A DNA stretch of 64,000 bases from Bacteroidales bacterium (GTDB lineage: Bacteria > Bacteroidota > Bacteroidia > Bacteroidales > F082): the NCBI GenBank assembly GCA_030683155.1, contig JAUXMV010000024.1, forward strand, positions 49,125 to 113,124. The letters run 5' to 3'. This document shows, in pieces, positions 52,285 through 61,612 of the stretch. The notes under the pieces were generated by a model, which saw only the letters and a program-made list of their open reading frames with translations, made no database searches and was not told where the DNA came from. A program made the position numbers and the translations under genes. Numbering within the stretch: position 1 is the first letter of the stretch; each line of letters starts with the position of its first letter.

Positions 52285-53424
52285 GTGTTTATAGATATAG
52301 AGTTTAAAAGTTTGACATTCATTGTTTTAGTAGTACTTGTACTTAGTACAATCATTCAATTGATATATTATTGGTGGTATTTTTCCCGACTTTCTTTCCT
52401 CAAAAAGCGTGGTCCAGCAAACACAAACCCAAATTTGCCACCTGTTTCTTTGATTATTTGTGCAAGAAATGAATATAATAACCTCGAGAAAAATCTTCCT
52501 TTGATTTTGTCTCAGGACTATCCCGATTTTGAAGTTGTTGTTGTCAATGATTGCTCTGATGACGGAACAGATGAGTTGCTTGCTGATTTTGCCCGTGCCG
52601 ATAGCCGACTTAAAGTTGTACACTTAAGACAAAGTCTCAATTTTTTTCAAGGAAAGAAATTTCCGCTCAGCATGGGGATCAAGTCGGCAAAGAATGATAT
52701 TTTACTTCTTACTGATGCAGATTGCAGGCCACTTTCGAACCAATGGATCAAAACTTTTGCAACCAGGTATGGAAGAAACACTGAAGTTGTGCTTGGCTAT
52801 AGTCCCTATGAAAAGAAAAAAGGGCTTTTAAATCAGTTGATACAGTTCGAAACTTTCCAAACTGGAGTACTTTATCTGTCTTTTGCATTGGCAAAAAAAC
52901 CATATATGGGGGTTGGGCGAAATCTTTCATACCGAAAAAGCCTTTTCATGAAAAACAAAGGCTTTACTTCTCATTATAGTATACCTTCAGGCGATGACGA
53001 TTTGTTCATTAACCATGTTGCAAATAAAAATAATACAACAATTGAAATTTCACCTGAATCATTTGTTGAGTCAGTGCCAAAAACAACTTTTTCTACCTGG
53101 ACCCGTCAAAAACGCAGACACCTTTCGACAGGTAGATACTATAAATCAGGTATTAAGGGTTTACTGGGGACTTATACATTTTCACAATTGCTGTTTTACG
53201 CATCCTTCATTTGGTTGTTGTTTCTGCCAATTGTTTACTTTATTCCCGCTGGGATTTTTGTTTTCAGATATCTAAATCAGTTCCTCATATTTTTTAAGGC
53301 TGGCAAACAGCTAAATACAAAGTTTCCTTTTGCTTTTACACCATTTGCTGAATTGTTTTTTATTATCTTTAGCCCACTACTTGTATTCTATAATTTATTT
53401 AGTAAACCGGCTAAATGGATGTAA
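52285..53424 (+). CDS. Membrane glycosyltransferase, GT2 family
   Basis: A 379-residue protein from GTG 52285, chosen because a -7 box ends at 52263; TTG 52252 and TTG 52312 are in frame too. An N-terminal membrane helix is followed by the GT2 domain: SLIICARNEYNNLEKNLP, VVVVNDCSDDGTDELL, DxD-type LLTDADCRP, and the processive-type motif WTRQKRRHLSTGRY, a Q-x2-R-H relative of QxxRW. Two or three helices follow. It adds sugars from a nucleotide donor to an unknown membrane acceptor. Its end overlaps the sigma factor gene by 10 bases. Confidence 0.85.
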   Translation: MFIDIEFKSLTFIVLVVLVLSTIIQLIYYWWYFSRLSFLKKRGPANTNPNLPPVSLIICARNEYNNLEKNLPLILSQDYPDFEVVVVNDCSDDGTDELLADFARADSRLKVVHLRQSLNFFQGKKFPLSMGIKSAKNDILLLTDADCRPLSNQWIKTFATRYGRNTEVVLGYSPYEKKKGLLNQLIQFETFQTGVLYLSFALAKKPYMGVGRNLSYRKSLFMKNKGFTSHYSIPSGDDDLFINHVANKNNTTIEISPESFVESVPKTTFSTWTRQKRRHLSTGRYYKSGIKGLLGTYTFSQLLFYASFIWLLFLPIVYFIPAGIFVFRYLNQFLIFFKAGKQLNTKFPFAFTPFAELFFIIFSPLLVFYNLFSKPAKWM

Positions 53425-54023
53425 ATCAAAATCTTACTGAAAAAGGTCAACGCGATTTTTATTTAATACAGCGTGCTTTAGAGTTTGGCGATCAGCAGGC
53501 TTATGCTGAGTTGCTGAACAACTACCGCGATGCCGTATATTTTATGATGCTGAAAATGACTTCTAACCCTTTTGATGCAGAAGATTTAACTATTGAAGCT
53601 TTCGGTAAGGCCTTTCGAAATTTACATCAATATTCACCAGATTTTGGTTTCAGTACATGGTTGTTTCGCATTGCCTCAAATAATTGCATTGATTTTCAGC
53701 GTAAAAACAAGATAATTCCTGTCAGTTATTTTACTGCTTCCATTCGTGATAAAAAAACTGAAACGGGCTATCAATATGTTGCTTCTGACCCGGATCCAGA
53801 GGAGCAACTCATTCAGCAGCAAAAGATAAAAACGATGCGACAGGTAGTTGAAAAACTGAAACCGCATTACAAAAGTCTGATAGAGCTTCGGTATTTTGAT
53901 GAATTGAGCTATGAGGAAATAGCAGATAAACTAAATTTACCATTAGGAACCGTTAAAGCACAGTTATTCAGGGCTCGTGAATTTCTTTTCAATATTTTGA
54001 AAAGACAAGGAGACGGAATCTAG
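53415..54023 (+). CDS. ECF-type RNA polymerase sigma factor
   Basis: A 202-residue sigma-70 family factor. Region 2 has NPFDAEDLTIEAFGKAFRNL and FSTWLFRIASNNCIDFQRK. Region 4 has IELRYFDELSYEEIADKLN and LGTVKAQLFRAREFL. No anti-sigma gene is adjacent, unlike the factor at 20852; it is therefore probably controlled in another way. Its ATG lies inside the last codons of the glycosyltransferase gene, a coupled start. Confidence 0.92.
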   Translation: MDVNQNLTEKGQRDFYLIQRALEFGDQQAYAELLNNYRDAVYFMMLKMTSNPFDAEDLTIEAFGKAFRNLHQYSPDFGFSTWLFRIASNNCIDFQRKNKIIPVSYFTASIRDKKTETGYQYVASDPDPEEQLIQQQKIKTMRQVVEKLKPHYKSLIELRYFDELSYEEIADKLNLPLGTVKAQLFRAREFLFNILKRQGDGI

Positions 54024-54030
54024 ATCGACT

Positions 54031-54065
54031 TTTTGTGGTCAAAATCAAGGCAAAACTTACCTTTG
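54031..54065 (+). promoter_or_regulatory. Promoter for urocanate hydratase (TTTTG-N22-TACCTTTG)
   Basis: TTTTG at 54031-54035 and TACCTTTG at 54058-54065 are near the consensus spacing. The ATG at 54083 is 17 bases past the -7 box, supporting that start over GTG 54035. Confidence 0.5.
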
Positions 54066-54082
54066 CAAAAAAAAATCAAGTT

Positions 54083-56092
54083 ATGACAGCTTTATCTGCT
54101 TTTCAGCAAGCAATTTTAAAGGGTATTCCAGACGAGCTTCCTTCGTCAAAACCTTTTGATCCCACAATCAATCACGCACCACGCCGAAAAGATATTCTCA
54201 ATACAGAGGAAAAAAGACTCGCACTGAAAAATGCTCTGCGTTATTTTCCGGAAAAACACCATGTTGTCCTTGCATCTGAGTTTGCAGAAGAACTACGCGC
54301 CTATGGCAGAATTTATATGTATCGTTTCAGACCGGAGTATAAAATTTATGCGCGGGATATTGAAGCGTTTCCGCACAAGTCGAAGCAAGCGGCAGCTATC
54401 ATGTTGATGCTGTGCAATAATCTGGACGATGCCATTGCACAACATCCTCATGAATTAATTACTTACGGTGGAAATGGTGCTGTATTTCAAAACTGGGCTC
54501 AGTATTTACTTACGATGCAGTATCTTGCCACAATGACAGATGAACAAACACTGGCACTTTATTCAGGTCATCCACTTGGATTGTTTCCTTCACATAAAGA
54601 TGCTCCCCGTGTTGTTGTTACAAATGGCATGGTGATTCCAAACTACTCAAAACCAGATGACTGGGAACGCTTTAATGCGCTTGGTGTAAGTCAGTACGGT
54701 CAGATGACAGCAGGCTCATTCATGTATATAGGGCCTCAGGGGATAGTTCATGGCACCACAATCACTGTGCTCAATGCAGCAAGGATGCAGAAGCATCCTA
54801 ATTATAAAGATGGAATAAAATTGTTGATTACATCAGGTCTTGGAGGAATGAGCGGAGCTCAGCCAAAAGCTGGAAATATTGCCGGAGTGGTTAGCATTAC
54901 TGCCGAAATAAATCCAAAAGCAGCATATAAGCGCCATAGTCAGGGCTGGGTTGATGAGGTGATTCAGGATGTCGATCAGGCTATTGATGCTGCATTGCTT
55001 TGGAAAGAAAAAAACACCCCTCATTCCATAGCGTATCTTGGAAATATCGTTGATCTGTGGGAAAGGTTAAATGAACGCAATATTGATATTGATATGGGTT
55101 CGGATCAGACATCCTTACACAATCCATGGGCTGGTGGCTATTATCCGGCAGGCCTTACCTACGATGAAGCAAATGAAATGATGTCTGACAATCCTGTTTT
55201 ATTCCGTGAAAAAGTTTATGAATCCTTGAGACGCCAAATTCTGGCAATTAACTCAATGACCTCAAAAGGCATGTACTTCTTCGACTACGGTAATGCTTTT
55301 TTGCTTGAAAGCAGCAGGGCAGGTGCCGATGTCGTTGATACAAACGGACGTTTTAAATATCCATCTTACGTTCAGGATATAATGGGTCCGCTTTGCTTCG
55401 ACTACGGTTTTGGTCCTTTCAGGTGGGTTTGTGCATCATCCGATGCTAAAGATCTTGATACCACCGACTTGATTGCTTGTGAGGTGCTGGAAGAAATTGC
55501 AAAATCAGCTCCAAATGAAATTCGGCAGCAACTTGATGACAACATTCTTTGGATCAGGGAGGCGAAAAAAAATAAACTTGTAGTAGGCTCTCAGGCACGC
55601 ATACTTTATGCTGATGCCGAAGGGCGTATAAAAATTGCTGCAGCATTTAACAAAGCCATTCGTGAAGGTAAAATTACAGGGCCTGTTGTTTTAGGCCGTG
55701 ACCATCATGATGTAAGTGGCACAGATTCACCCTTCAGGGAAACTTCCAACATTTATGATGGCTCAAGTTTCACAGCTGATATGGCTATTCAAAATGTGAT
55801 TGGCGATTCATTCAGAGGTGCCACTTGGGTTTCAATTCACAACGGTGGCGGCGTTGGCTGGGGCGAAGTAATCAATGGAGGTTTTGGAATGCTGCTTGAT
55901 GGGACTGAAGATGCTGACAGGAAACTCAAAAGTATGCTTCACTGGGATGTTAACAATGGTATTGCCAGGCGCAATTGGGCGCGCAACAAAGAAGCTGTTT
56001 TTGCAATAAATCGTGCAATGGAAAGCGAGCCTCTTTTAAAAGTAACAATACCAAACTTTGCTGATGAAGATATGATTCAGACTTTCTTTTAA
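54083..56092 (+). CDS. hutU: Urocanate hydratase
   Basis: A 669-residue protein of the urocanase family, starting at ATG 54083. It converts urocanate to imidazolone propionate in histidine breakdown, using tightly bound NAD. The NAD-binding and active-site regions are seen in GGNGAVFQNWAQYLLTMQYL, TSGLGGMSGAQPKAG, DQTSLHNPWAGGYYPAG and GPVVLGRDHHDVSGTDSPFRE. The protein is longer than the E. coli-type HutU, as in other Bacteroidetes. The other hut genes (hutH, hutI, hutG) are not in this window. Confidence 0.95.
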   Translation: MTALSAFQQAILKGIPDELPSSKPFDPTINHAPRRKDILNTEEKRLALKNALRYFPEKHHVVLASEFAEELRAYGRIYMYRFRPEYKIYARDIEAFPHKSKQAAAIMLMLCNNLDDAIAQHPHELITYGGNGAVFQNWAQYLLTMQYLATMTDEQTLALYSGHPLGLFPSHKDAPRVVVTNGMVIPNYSKPDDWERFNALGVSQYGQMTAGSFMYIGPQGIVHGTTITVLNAARMQKHPNYKDGIKLLITSGLGGMSGAQPKAGNIAGVVSITAEINPKAAYKRHSQGWVDEVIQDVDQAIDAALLWKEKNTPHSIAYLGNIVDLWERLNERNIDIDMGSDQTSLHNPWAGGYYPAGLTYDEANEMMSDNPVLFREKVYESLRRQILAINSMTSKGMYFFDYGNAFLLESSRAGADVVDTNGRFKYPSYVQDIMGPLCFDYGFGPFRWVCASSDAKDLDTTDLIACEVLEEIAKSAPNEIRQQLDDNILWIREAKKNKLVVGSQARILYADAEGRIKIAAAFNKAIREGKITGPVVLGRDHHDVSGTDSPFRETSNIYDGSSFTADMAIQNVIGDSFRGATWVSIHNGGGVGWGEVINGGFGMLLDGTEDADRKLKSMLHWDVNNGIARRNWARNKEAVFAINRAMESEPLLKVTIPNFADEDMIQTFF

Positions 56093-56180
56093 GTTCAGAG
56101 TTTTCTGTTATTGATTACTGCCAGCTATTTAGAACGATTCTAACTTACTGCTATTCAGTGATGTTGAGCGTTTTTTTAAC

Positions 56181-56188
56181 TATTTTTG
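56181..56188 (+). promoter_or_regulatory. -7 box (TATTTTTG) for the ferredoxin/AOR unit
   Basis: TATTTTTG fits TAnnTTTG, 28 bases before ATG 56217. No TTTG at the expected distance. Confidence 0.45.
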
Positions 56189-56216
56189 GTTGAAATAAAC
56201 TTCAAGTAGTAAGAAA

Positions 56217-56894
56217 ATGTCAATAAACAGAAAAGAATTTCTATCCACAATTGCTTGGGGATCAGGCGGTTTGGCGCTTTTCAGCAGTTTTGGCTTTGTC
56301 ACTTTTCCTGTCAGTGACGGAAAAAGATGGAAAGCAATTGTAATTGATTACGCTAAATGTGCCGGATGTAGAACCTGTGAAATGGTTTGTTCAGAAAATA
56401 ATCACAAGCAGCAAACAGAAGGCATAATCATGAATGGACAAGGCAACCCTGACTTATCTAACATCAGGGTATGGCGGTTTCATCCACCTTCAGATGTTGC
56501 TGTTACATGTTTTTTGTGCCATGATGCCCCATGTGTGGAAGCCTGTCCTGTGAAGCCTCATGCTGAAACAGGGCGCAAAGCACTATACAGAGATGAAGTT
56601 TTAGGTACAATAAAAAACGATTACGACAGATGTATTGGATGTCAGGCTTGCGCGACAGCATGCCGACAGGATAGGGCAGGCATAATTTATCCTGATGAAG
56701 AAGGTTCGCCTACCGGAATGTGTACGCTTTGTAATGGTGATCCTTCATGTGTTAAATGGTGTCCGTTTGATGCATTGGCATACCTTGAAATAACCGATGA
56801 TATGTCAATGCGCAATATGAAACCTGAACAGATTGCCAATTTACTGTTTGAGAAGTTCTATGATAAAGAAACAATGGAAAAACATAAATTATGA
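56217..56894 (+). CDS. Four-cluster ferredoxin with Tat-like signal
   Basis: A 225-residue iron-sulfur protein of the DmsB/HybA/YdhY type. Sixteen Cys form four [4Fe-4S] sites: C48, C51, C54, C58; C98, C101, C106, C110; C139, C142, C145, C149; C169, C172, C178, C182. The N-terminus MSINRKEFLS followed by a hydrophobic helix (12-28) resembles a Tat signal with RK in place of RR. It passes electrons to or from the aldehyde oxidoreductase encoded next, with which it overlaps by four bases (ATGA). The pairing resembles YdhY and YdhV of E. coli. Confidence 0.9.
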   Translation: MSINRKEFLSTIAWGSGGLALFSSFGFVTFPVSDGKRWKAIVIDYAKCAGCRTCEMVCSENNHKQQTEGIIMNGQGNPDLSNIRVWRFHPPSDVAVTCFLCHDAPCVEACPVKPHAETGRKALYRDEVLGTIKNDYDRCIGCQACATACRQDRAGIIYPDEEGSPTGMCTLCNGDPSCVKWCPFDALAYLEITDDMSMRNMKPEQIANLLFEKFYDKETMEKHKL

Positions 56895-58684
56895 AAGGAG
56901 TAAACGGCAGAATACTTGAGGTTCATTTGAGCACAGGTGCCATTAACGTTAAGCAACTTCCTGAAGAATATTATAAATTATATTTGGGTGGCAGAGGTTT
57001 GGGTATGAAGTTGTTGTATGACTATCTTCCTGAATCCGGAGCTGATCCATTGGGTGATGAAAATCCATTGATGTTCATGCCAGGATTGTTTTGCGGCTTT
57101 CCAATTCCGTCTTCCTCGCGTACCTGCATGGTTACTAAATCGCCCTTAACAAGCACTGTTGATGAAATATCACCTAACGCCTCAACTGTAAGTTACAGCA
57201 ATATGGGCGGTTTTATTGGCGCTGAAATCAAATTTGCCGGTTATGATGGCATTGTTTTTATTGGCCGATCATCTAAGCCAGTGTACCTTTTTGTTGAAAA
57301 TGATACCGTAGAACTCCGTGATGCATCAAAATTTTGGGGCATGGGAACAAACGAGTTTGACGAGGCTATCATTCGGGAGGTAGGAGACCGTCGTTTTGAA
57401 TCGGCATACATTGGGCCCGGCGCAGAAATTGGAGTTCTTTATGGAAGTGTCATCAACACTGCTGCACGTGCTGCTGGCAGAGGTGGTACTGGTTGCATAA
57501 TGGGAAATAAAAAACTTAAAGCCATTGTTGTAAGGGGTTCGGGCATGGCCAAAGTAGCAGAACATAAAAATTATCTTGATATCCTTGAGAAAGTAAGGCT
57601 CACATTTGGTGCTGATTCTGAAGCAAAAACAAACTGGCGCTATGGAGGCACTGCCAATGCCCTGCAGACTTCCTCAGACCGTGGTAGTCAGGCCGTTAAG
57701 AATTTTAGCGAAGGAACATTTACAGGCATCGAAAATATCAATGCGCATGCTGCAAGAAAACAAGTATGGAACCGCGACTTTGCCTGCTTTTCCTGTCCTT
57801 TGGCTTGCAAGAAAAGTGGTTTTGCCAAGGGTGCTTATGGAGGAGTTGTGAATGAAGGTATTGAGTATGAGACAGGAACAATGCTTGGCGCAAACCTGAT
57901 GATTGATAATCTAAATGGATTAAATAAGCTTATTGAAATTGCCGACGATTATGGGATTGACATAATTTCGCTTGGTAATGTGATTGGCTTTCTTATGGAG
58001 TGCTATGAGAAAAATCTGGTCGATATTGAATTTCTCGATGGCATTGATTTAAAATGGGGTAGCGTAGACGCAAGCATGGCAATGATCCATAAAATTGGAA
58101 AGCGCGAAGGAATTGGTGATCCTGCTTCAAAAGGAGTGAAATATCTGGCAAAGCTTATTGGTAAAGGATCTTCTGATTTTGCAATTCATGTTAAAGGTCA
58201 TGAACTGGCAGCCTGGAATGTACAGGGATATGCAAAAGGAATGGGTGTATCATACACCACTGCCAACAGAGGTGCATGCCATATGACTGGCGGAGAAGTT
58301 CCCCGGCAAAATCATTCTGCGCTCCGTGATTCGTTAGGTGCATGCAGTTTTGCAGCATCTTTTTATAGAGATGAACTTCATTATCGTCATTTTGTGAAAG
58401 TTATTACAGGATTCGAATTCAGTGAGGAAGATATTTTGCAGGTAGGCGAACGTGTATTTAATTTAGAACGCATGTTAAACTGCCGGGAAGGTTTTAGTCG
58501 TTTGGACGATATTCTACCTGAAAGATTTTTCAAAGATGCCTATACACTTGGCCCTCAAAAAGGAGTAATATTGGATAGAGAAGAGTTCAGGAAAATTATG
58601 GATGATTACTATACCAATCGTCAATGGGCAGTGGATACAGGTGTTCCGGGGGAAGAAAAATTAAAATCTCTTCAGATTATTTAA
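56891..58684 (+). CDS. Aldehyde:ferredoxin oxidoreductase (tungsten-type)
   Basis: A 597-residue AOR-family enzyme. The N-terminal part has LYLGGRGLGMKLLYDYLP and GRGGTGCIMGNKKLKA, the pterin-binding region. The [4Fe-4S] ligands are C299, C302 and C306 (CFSCPLAC) with C485 (SLGACSFA), as in the P. furiosus enzyme. It carries a tungsten- or molybdenum-bispyranopterin and interconverts aldehydes and acids. It has no signal peptide, although its ferredoxin partner has one. Real substrate is unknown. It overlaps the ferredoxin gene by four bases. Confidence 0.94.
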   Translation: MKGVNGRILEVHLSTGAINVKQLPEEYYKLYLGGRGLGMKLLYDYLPESGADPLGDENPLMFMPGLFCGFPIPSSSRTCMVTKSPLTSTVDEISPNASTVSYSNMGGFIGAEIKFAGYDGIVFIGRSSKPVYLFVENDTVELRDASKFWGMGTNEFDEAIIREVGDRRFESAYIGPGAEIGVLYGSVINTAARAAGRGGTGCIMGNKKLKAIVVRGSGMAKVAEHKNYLDILEKVRLTFGADSEAKTNWRYGGTANALQTSSDRGSQAVKNFSEGTFTGIENINAHAARKQVWNRDFACFSCPLACKKSGFAKGAYGGVVNEGIEYETGTMLGANLMIDNLNGLNKLIEIADDYGIDIISLGNVIGFLMECYEKNLVDIEFLDGIDLKWGSVDASMAMIHKIGKREGIGDPASKGVKYLAKLIGKGSSDFAIHVKGHELAAWNVQGYAKGMGVSYTTANRGACHMTGGEVPRQNHSALRDSLGACSFAASFYRDELHYRHFVKVITGFEFSEEDILQVGERVFNLERMLNCREGFSRLDDILPERFFKDAYTLGPQKGVILDREEFRKIMDDYYTNRQWAVDTGVPGEEKLKSLQII

Positions 58685-58838
58685 TCATATTGCAAGGTAA
58701 TTTTTAAAAGAGAAACAAATTTGGATTGATTGGACTGAGTTTGTTTGTTAGATTTTTTTGATTTAGCCAGAATTAATGCAACTTTCAGCACTTTTATGCT
58801 GTCTTACAGATGTTGAAAAAAAATTTTATTAAAATGAT

Positions 58839-58846
58839 TACTTTTG
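58839..58846 (+). promoter_or_regulatory. -7 box (TACTTTTG) for the T9SS cargo gene
   Basis: TACTTTTG fits TAnnTTTG and ends 37 bases before ATG 58884; TTG at 58813-58815 gives a 23-base spacer, slightly long. Confidence 0.45.
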
Positions 58847-58883
58847 CACAATCTTTGTAGAGTTTTTAGAAAAAAATGCAGCT

Positions 58884-59627
58884 ATGAAAAAAATATTACT
58901 TTTAACTTTCTCCCTCTTTGTTTTAACGGCTATTTCGTTTTCCCAGTCATTGACAATAATTTATGACGGTGCTGCCATTTCTAACGAAGACACAATACAG
59001 CTGAACGGAGAGTTGCCAAACATCGCTTTTTACGAAATCGTATCTCATGCAAGGATTAAAAATAACACCGACCGTGAGGTAAATGTTAAGGTCGAACGCA
59101 TTACATTAGATACCGTTCCCGGGACAATGAATCAGTTTTGCTGGGTTCAGTGTTTTGCTCCATGGATAAGCTTATCTCCAATGTCTTATGCAATTCCAGC
59201 TTATGACACCACCGCAGATGAAGTGTTTTCAGGACATTATTTGCCTCAAGATCAATTAGGAACCTCTTTGTTAAAGTATGTTTTCTTCCTCGAAAACAAC
59301 CCTGATGATAAAGTTTCTTTTGTTGTGCGATACGTTGTGTCGCCATCATCAATTGAGGATTTAGCTTCAAAAATTAAGTTTGGCAATGCCTACCCAAATC
59401 CAGCAAATAATAAAGTGTCTTTCAACTACGATTTTCCTATTGGTGTTACCTCAGCTTCCTTGAAAATATATAACCTTCTGGGTCAAGCAGTAACAGAGCA
59501 ATCAATTTCAGAATCAAACGGAAGGCTTGAGATTCCTCTAAATAACCTAAACGAAGGGATTTATCTTTACTCATTGACTATCAATAACAGTGTTATAGTC
59601 ACTAAAAAATTGATTATCAGAAGATAA
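58884..59627 (+). CDS. Secreted protein with T9SS type A sorting domain
   Basis: A 247-residue protein. The signal peptide is MKKILLLTFSLFVLTAISFS. The middle (22-160) is a beta-sandwich with Cys in FCWVQCFAP. The C-terminal 85 residues are a T9SS sorting domain: AYPNPANNKVSFNYDFP, then SLKIYNLLGQAV, ending ITKKLIIRR-like. The protein is therefore probably exported by the type IX system to the surface or outside. No enzyme motif is seen; the function is unknown. It appears to be its own transcript. Confidence 0.85.
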   Translation: MKKILLLTFSLFVLTAISFSQSLTIIYDGAAISNEDTIQLNGELPNIAFYEIVSHARIKNNTDREVNVKVERITLDTVPGTMNQFCWVQCFAPWISLSPMSYAIPAYDTTADEVFSGHYLPQDQLGTSLLKYVFFLENNPDDKVSFVVRYVVSPSSIEDLASKIKFGNAYPNPANNKVSFNYDFPIGVTSASLKIYNLLGQAVTEQSISESNGRLEIPLNNLNEGIYLYSLTINNSVIVTKKLIIRR

Positions 59628-59680
59628 TATTTGTTTTATCATCTTTTAATACGTATTCTAACTGGTAAATTAATTCAGTC

Positions 59681-59715
59681 AACCATACCATTTTATTGGA
59701 TGGTTCATATCTTTT
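59681..59715 (+). terminator. Terminator after the T9SS cargo gene
   Basis: AACCATACC (59681-59689) pairs with GGATGGTT (59698-59705) with one bulge and an 8-base loop, followed by a T-rich tract. The rest of 59628-59958 holds only the promoter at 59815-59844. Confidence 0.5.
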
Positions 59716-59814
59716 TTAGTTTTTTTACGCTTATTTTTCATTCTTATCTAATTGAAATTCAAACTATAAAGTAATTCTTTAGCATTTTCTATTGTTGTGG
59801 TTAGTTTGAATAAG

Positions 59815-59844
59815 TTGAAAATATCACAAATTGACTTATTTTTG
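59815..59844 (+). promoter_or_regulatory. Promoter for acyl-CoA carboxylase gene (TTG-N19-TATTTTTG)
   Basis: TTG at 59815-59817 and TATTTTTG at 59837-59844 are 19 bases apart, the expected spacing. The ATG 59959 is 115 bases further, leaving a leader of about 108 bases. Confidence 0.6.
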
Positions 59845-59958
59845 CAAGTGACAGATAAGCTGTTTTGAACTGAATGAATCATAACAAATTGATTTACAAA
59901 GATTTAACAAAGTAGTTTATCTGTTTCATGCTCAAATAAGAATCAAAAAGAACCATTT

Positions 59959-61506
59959 ATGGGTATTAAACAGAAAACCTCTGATTTGCAGCAGCGTATG
60001 CGCGAAGCATTGATGGGTGGTGGCCAACAGGCTATTGAGAAGCAGAAAGCTATCGGAAAACTTACTGCCAGAGAGCGAATTATCGCTTTGCTCGACCCCA
60101 AATCGTTCCATGAATACGATCTTTTTGTTGAACATGCCGCTAAAGATTTCGACATGGACAAAAAGTATCTTCCTGGTGATGGCGTCATTACAGGAACCGG
60201 AACTTTGAGTGGACATCCCGTTTGTATTTATGCACAGGACTTTACCGTTGCTGGCGGATCACTTGGTTGGATGCACGCAAAAAAAATTACGAAGATCATG
60301 GATCATGCCATGAAGCTGAAGGTGCCTATCATCGGTATAAATGACTCTGGAGGTGCAAGAATTCAGGAGGGGGTAAACTCTTTGGCAGGTTATGGTGAGA
60401 TATTTTATCGAAATACCCAGGCTTCCGGCGTTATACCTCAGATATCAGTTATCTTAGGGCCATGTGCTGGTGGAGCAGTTTATTCTCCTGCGCTTACAGA
60501 TTTTGTCTTTGTTGTTGAGAATATCTCAAAAATGTTCATTACAGGACCCGAAGTAATTAAGACTGTCTTGGGTGAAGAAATATCAATGGAAGCTCTAGGT
60601 GGAGCACTAGTACATGCTGAAATAACTGGAAATGCTCATTTCTTTGCCAAAAGTGAAGAAGAATGTTTTGATCAGATTAAGCAGCTCGTCAGCTATATTC
60701 CATGGAATAATATGAAGAAGGCTGAACGTTTTCCAAAGAAGGCCCCGAAAACCAGAGAGTTTAAAATAGAAAATATTTTACCAACTGATCCACGCTTGCC
60801 TTACGATGTTAGAAATGTCATAAAAGCAATCTCCGATAATTCAGACTTTTTTGAGGTCATGGAGCTTTTTGCTGCAAATATTGTAATAGGATTTGGAAGA
60901 ATCAATGGCGATACTGTTGGGTTTGTTGCCAATCAGCCAGCAGTTTTGGCTGGGGTTTTAGATGTTGATTCTTCAGATAAAGCGGCCCGTTTCATTCGTT
61001 ATTGTGATTCTTTCAATATTCCTTTGGTTACACTTGTTGACTTGCCCGGTTATTTACCCGGAGTTGATCAGGAGCATGCCGGCGTAATCAGGCATGGTGC
61101 AAAGATCTTATATGCCTACTCGGAAGCAACTGTGCCAAAAATGACTGTTATTATGCGAAAGGCTTATGGCGGAGGATATATTGCCATGTGCTCGAATCAT
61201 TTAAGAGCCGACTTTGTATTTGCATGGCCTACTGCAGAAATCGCTGTTATGGGGCCAGAAGGTGCAGCAAATATTATTTTCAGGAAAGAAATAATGACTG
61301 CAGAGAATCCTGATGAAATGAGACGACAGAAAGTTGAAGAGTATAAAGCCAAATTTGCAAATCCATATGTAGCAGCTGCTTATGGTTATGTTGATGCAGT
61401 TATTGAACCTGGCGAAACAAGAAGAATGTTAATGCATTCACTTGAAATTTCAAAAGATAAAATTGTTGAGGTACCGATGAAAAAACACGGAATCCCACCA
61501 TTCTGA
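59959..61506 (+). CDS. Acyl-CoA carboxylase carboxyltransferase subunit (MmdA/PccB-like)
   Basis: A 515-residue carboxyltransferase of the crotonase fold. Conserved motifs are GINDSGGARIQEGVNSLAGY, LGPCAGGAVYSPALTDF, VDLPGYLPGVDQEHAGVIR and AYGGGYIAMCS. It moves carboxyl groups between biotin and propionyl-CoA/methylmalonyl-CoA. It could be part of propionyl-CoA carboxylase or of the sodium-pumping methylmalonyl-CoA decarboxylase; the biotin carrier is next, but neither biotin carboxylase nor the decarboxylase beta subunit is in the window. Confidence 0.92.
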   Translation: MGIKQKTSDLQQRMREALMGGGQQAIEKQKAIGKLTARERIIALLDPKSFHEYDLFVEHAAKDFDMDKKYLPGDGVITGTGTLSGHPVCIYAQDFTVAGGSLGWMHAKKITKIMDHAMKLKVPIIGINDSGGARIQEGVNSLAGYGEIFYRNTQASGVIPQISVILGPCAGGAVYSPALTDFVFVVENISKMFITGPEVIKTVLGEEISMEALGGALVHAEITGNAHFFAKSEEECFDQIKQLVSYIPWNNMKKAERFPKKAPKTREFKIENILPTDPRLPYDVRNVIKAISDNSDFFEVMELFAANIVIGFGRINGDTVGFVANQPAVLAGVLDVDSSDKAARFIRYCDSFNIPLVTLVDLPGYLPGVDQEHAGVIRHGAKILYAYSEATVPKMTVIMRKAYGGGYIAMCSNHLRADFVFAWPTAEIAVMGPEGAANIIFRKEIMTAENPDEMRRQKVEEYKAKFANPYVAAAYGYVDAVIEPGETRRMLMHSLEISKDKIVEVPMKKHGIPPF

Positions 61507-61612
61507 TGGTTTTATAAGACATATTTATTTTAAATGTAATAGTGTAATTCATTAAATAAATTATGAGTTGCATATAGATTTTGATTGAAATCAGGTGAAA
61601 TAAAAGACTCAA

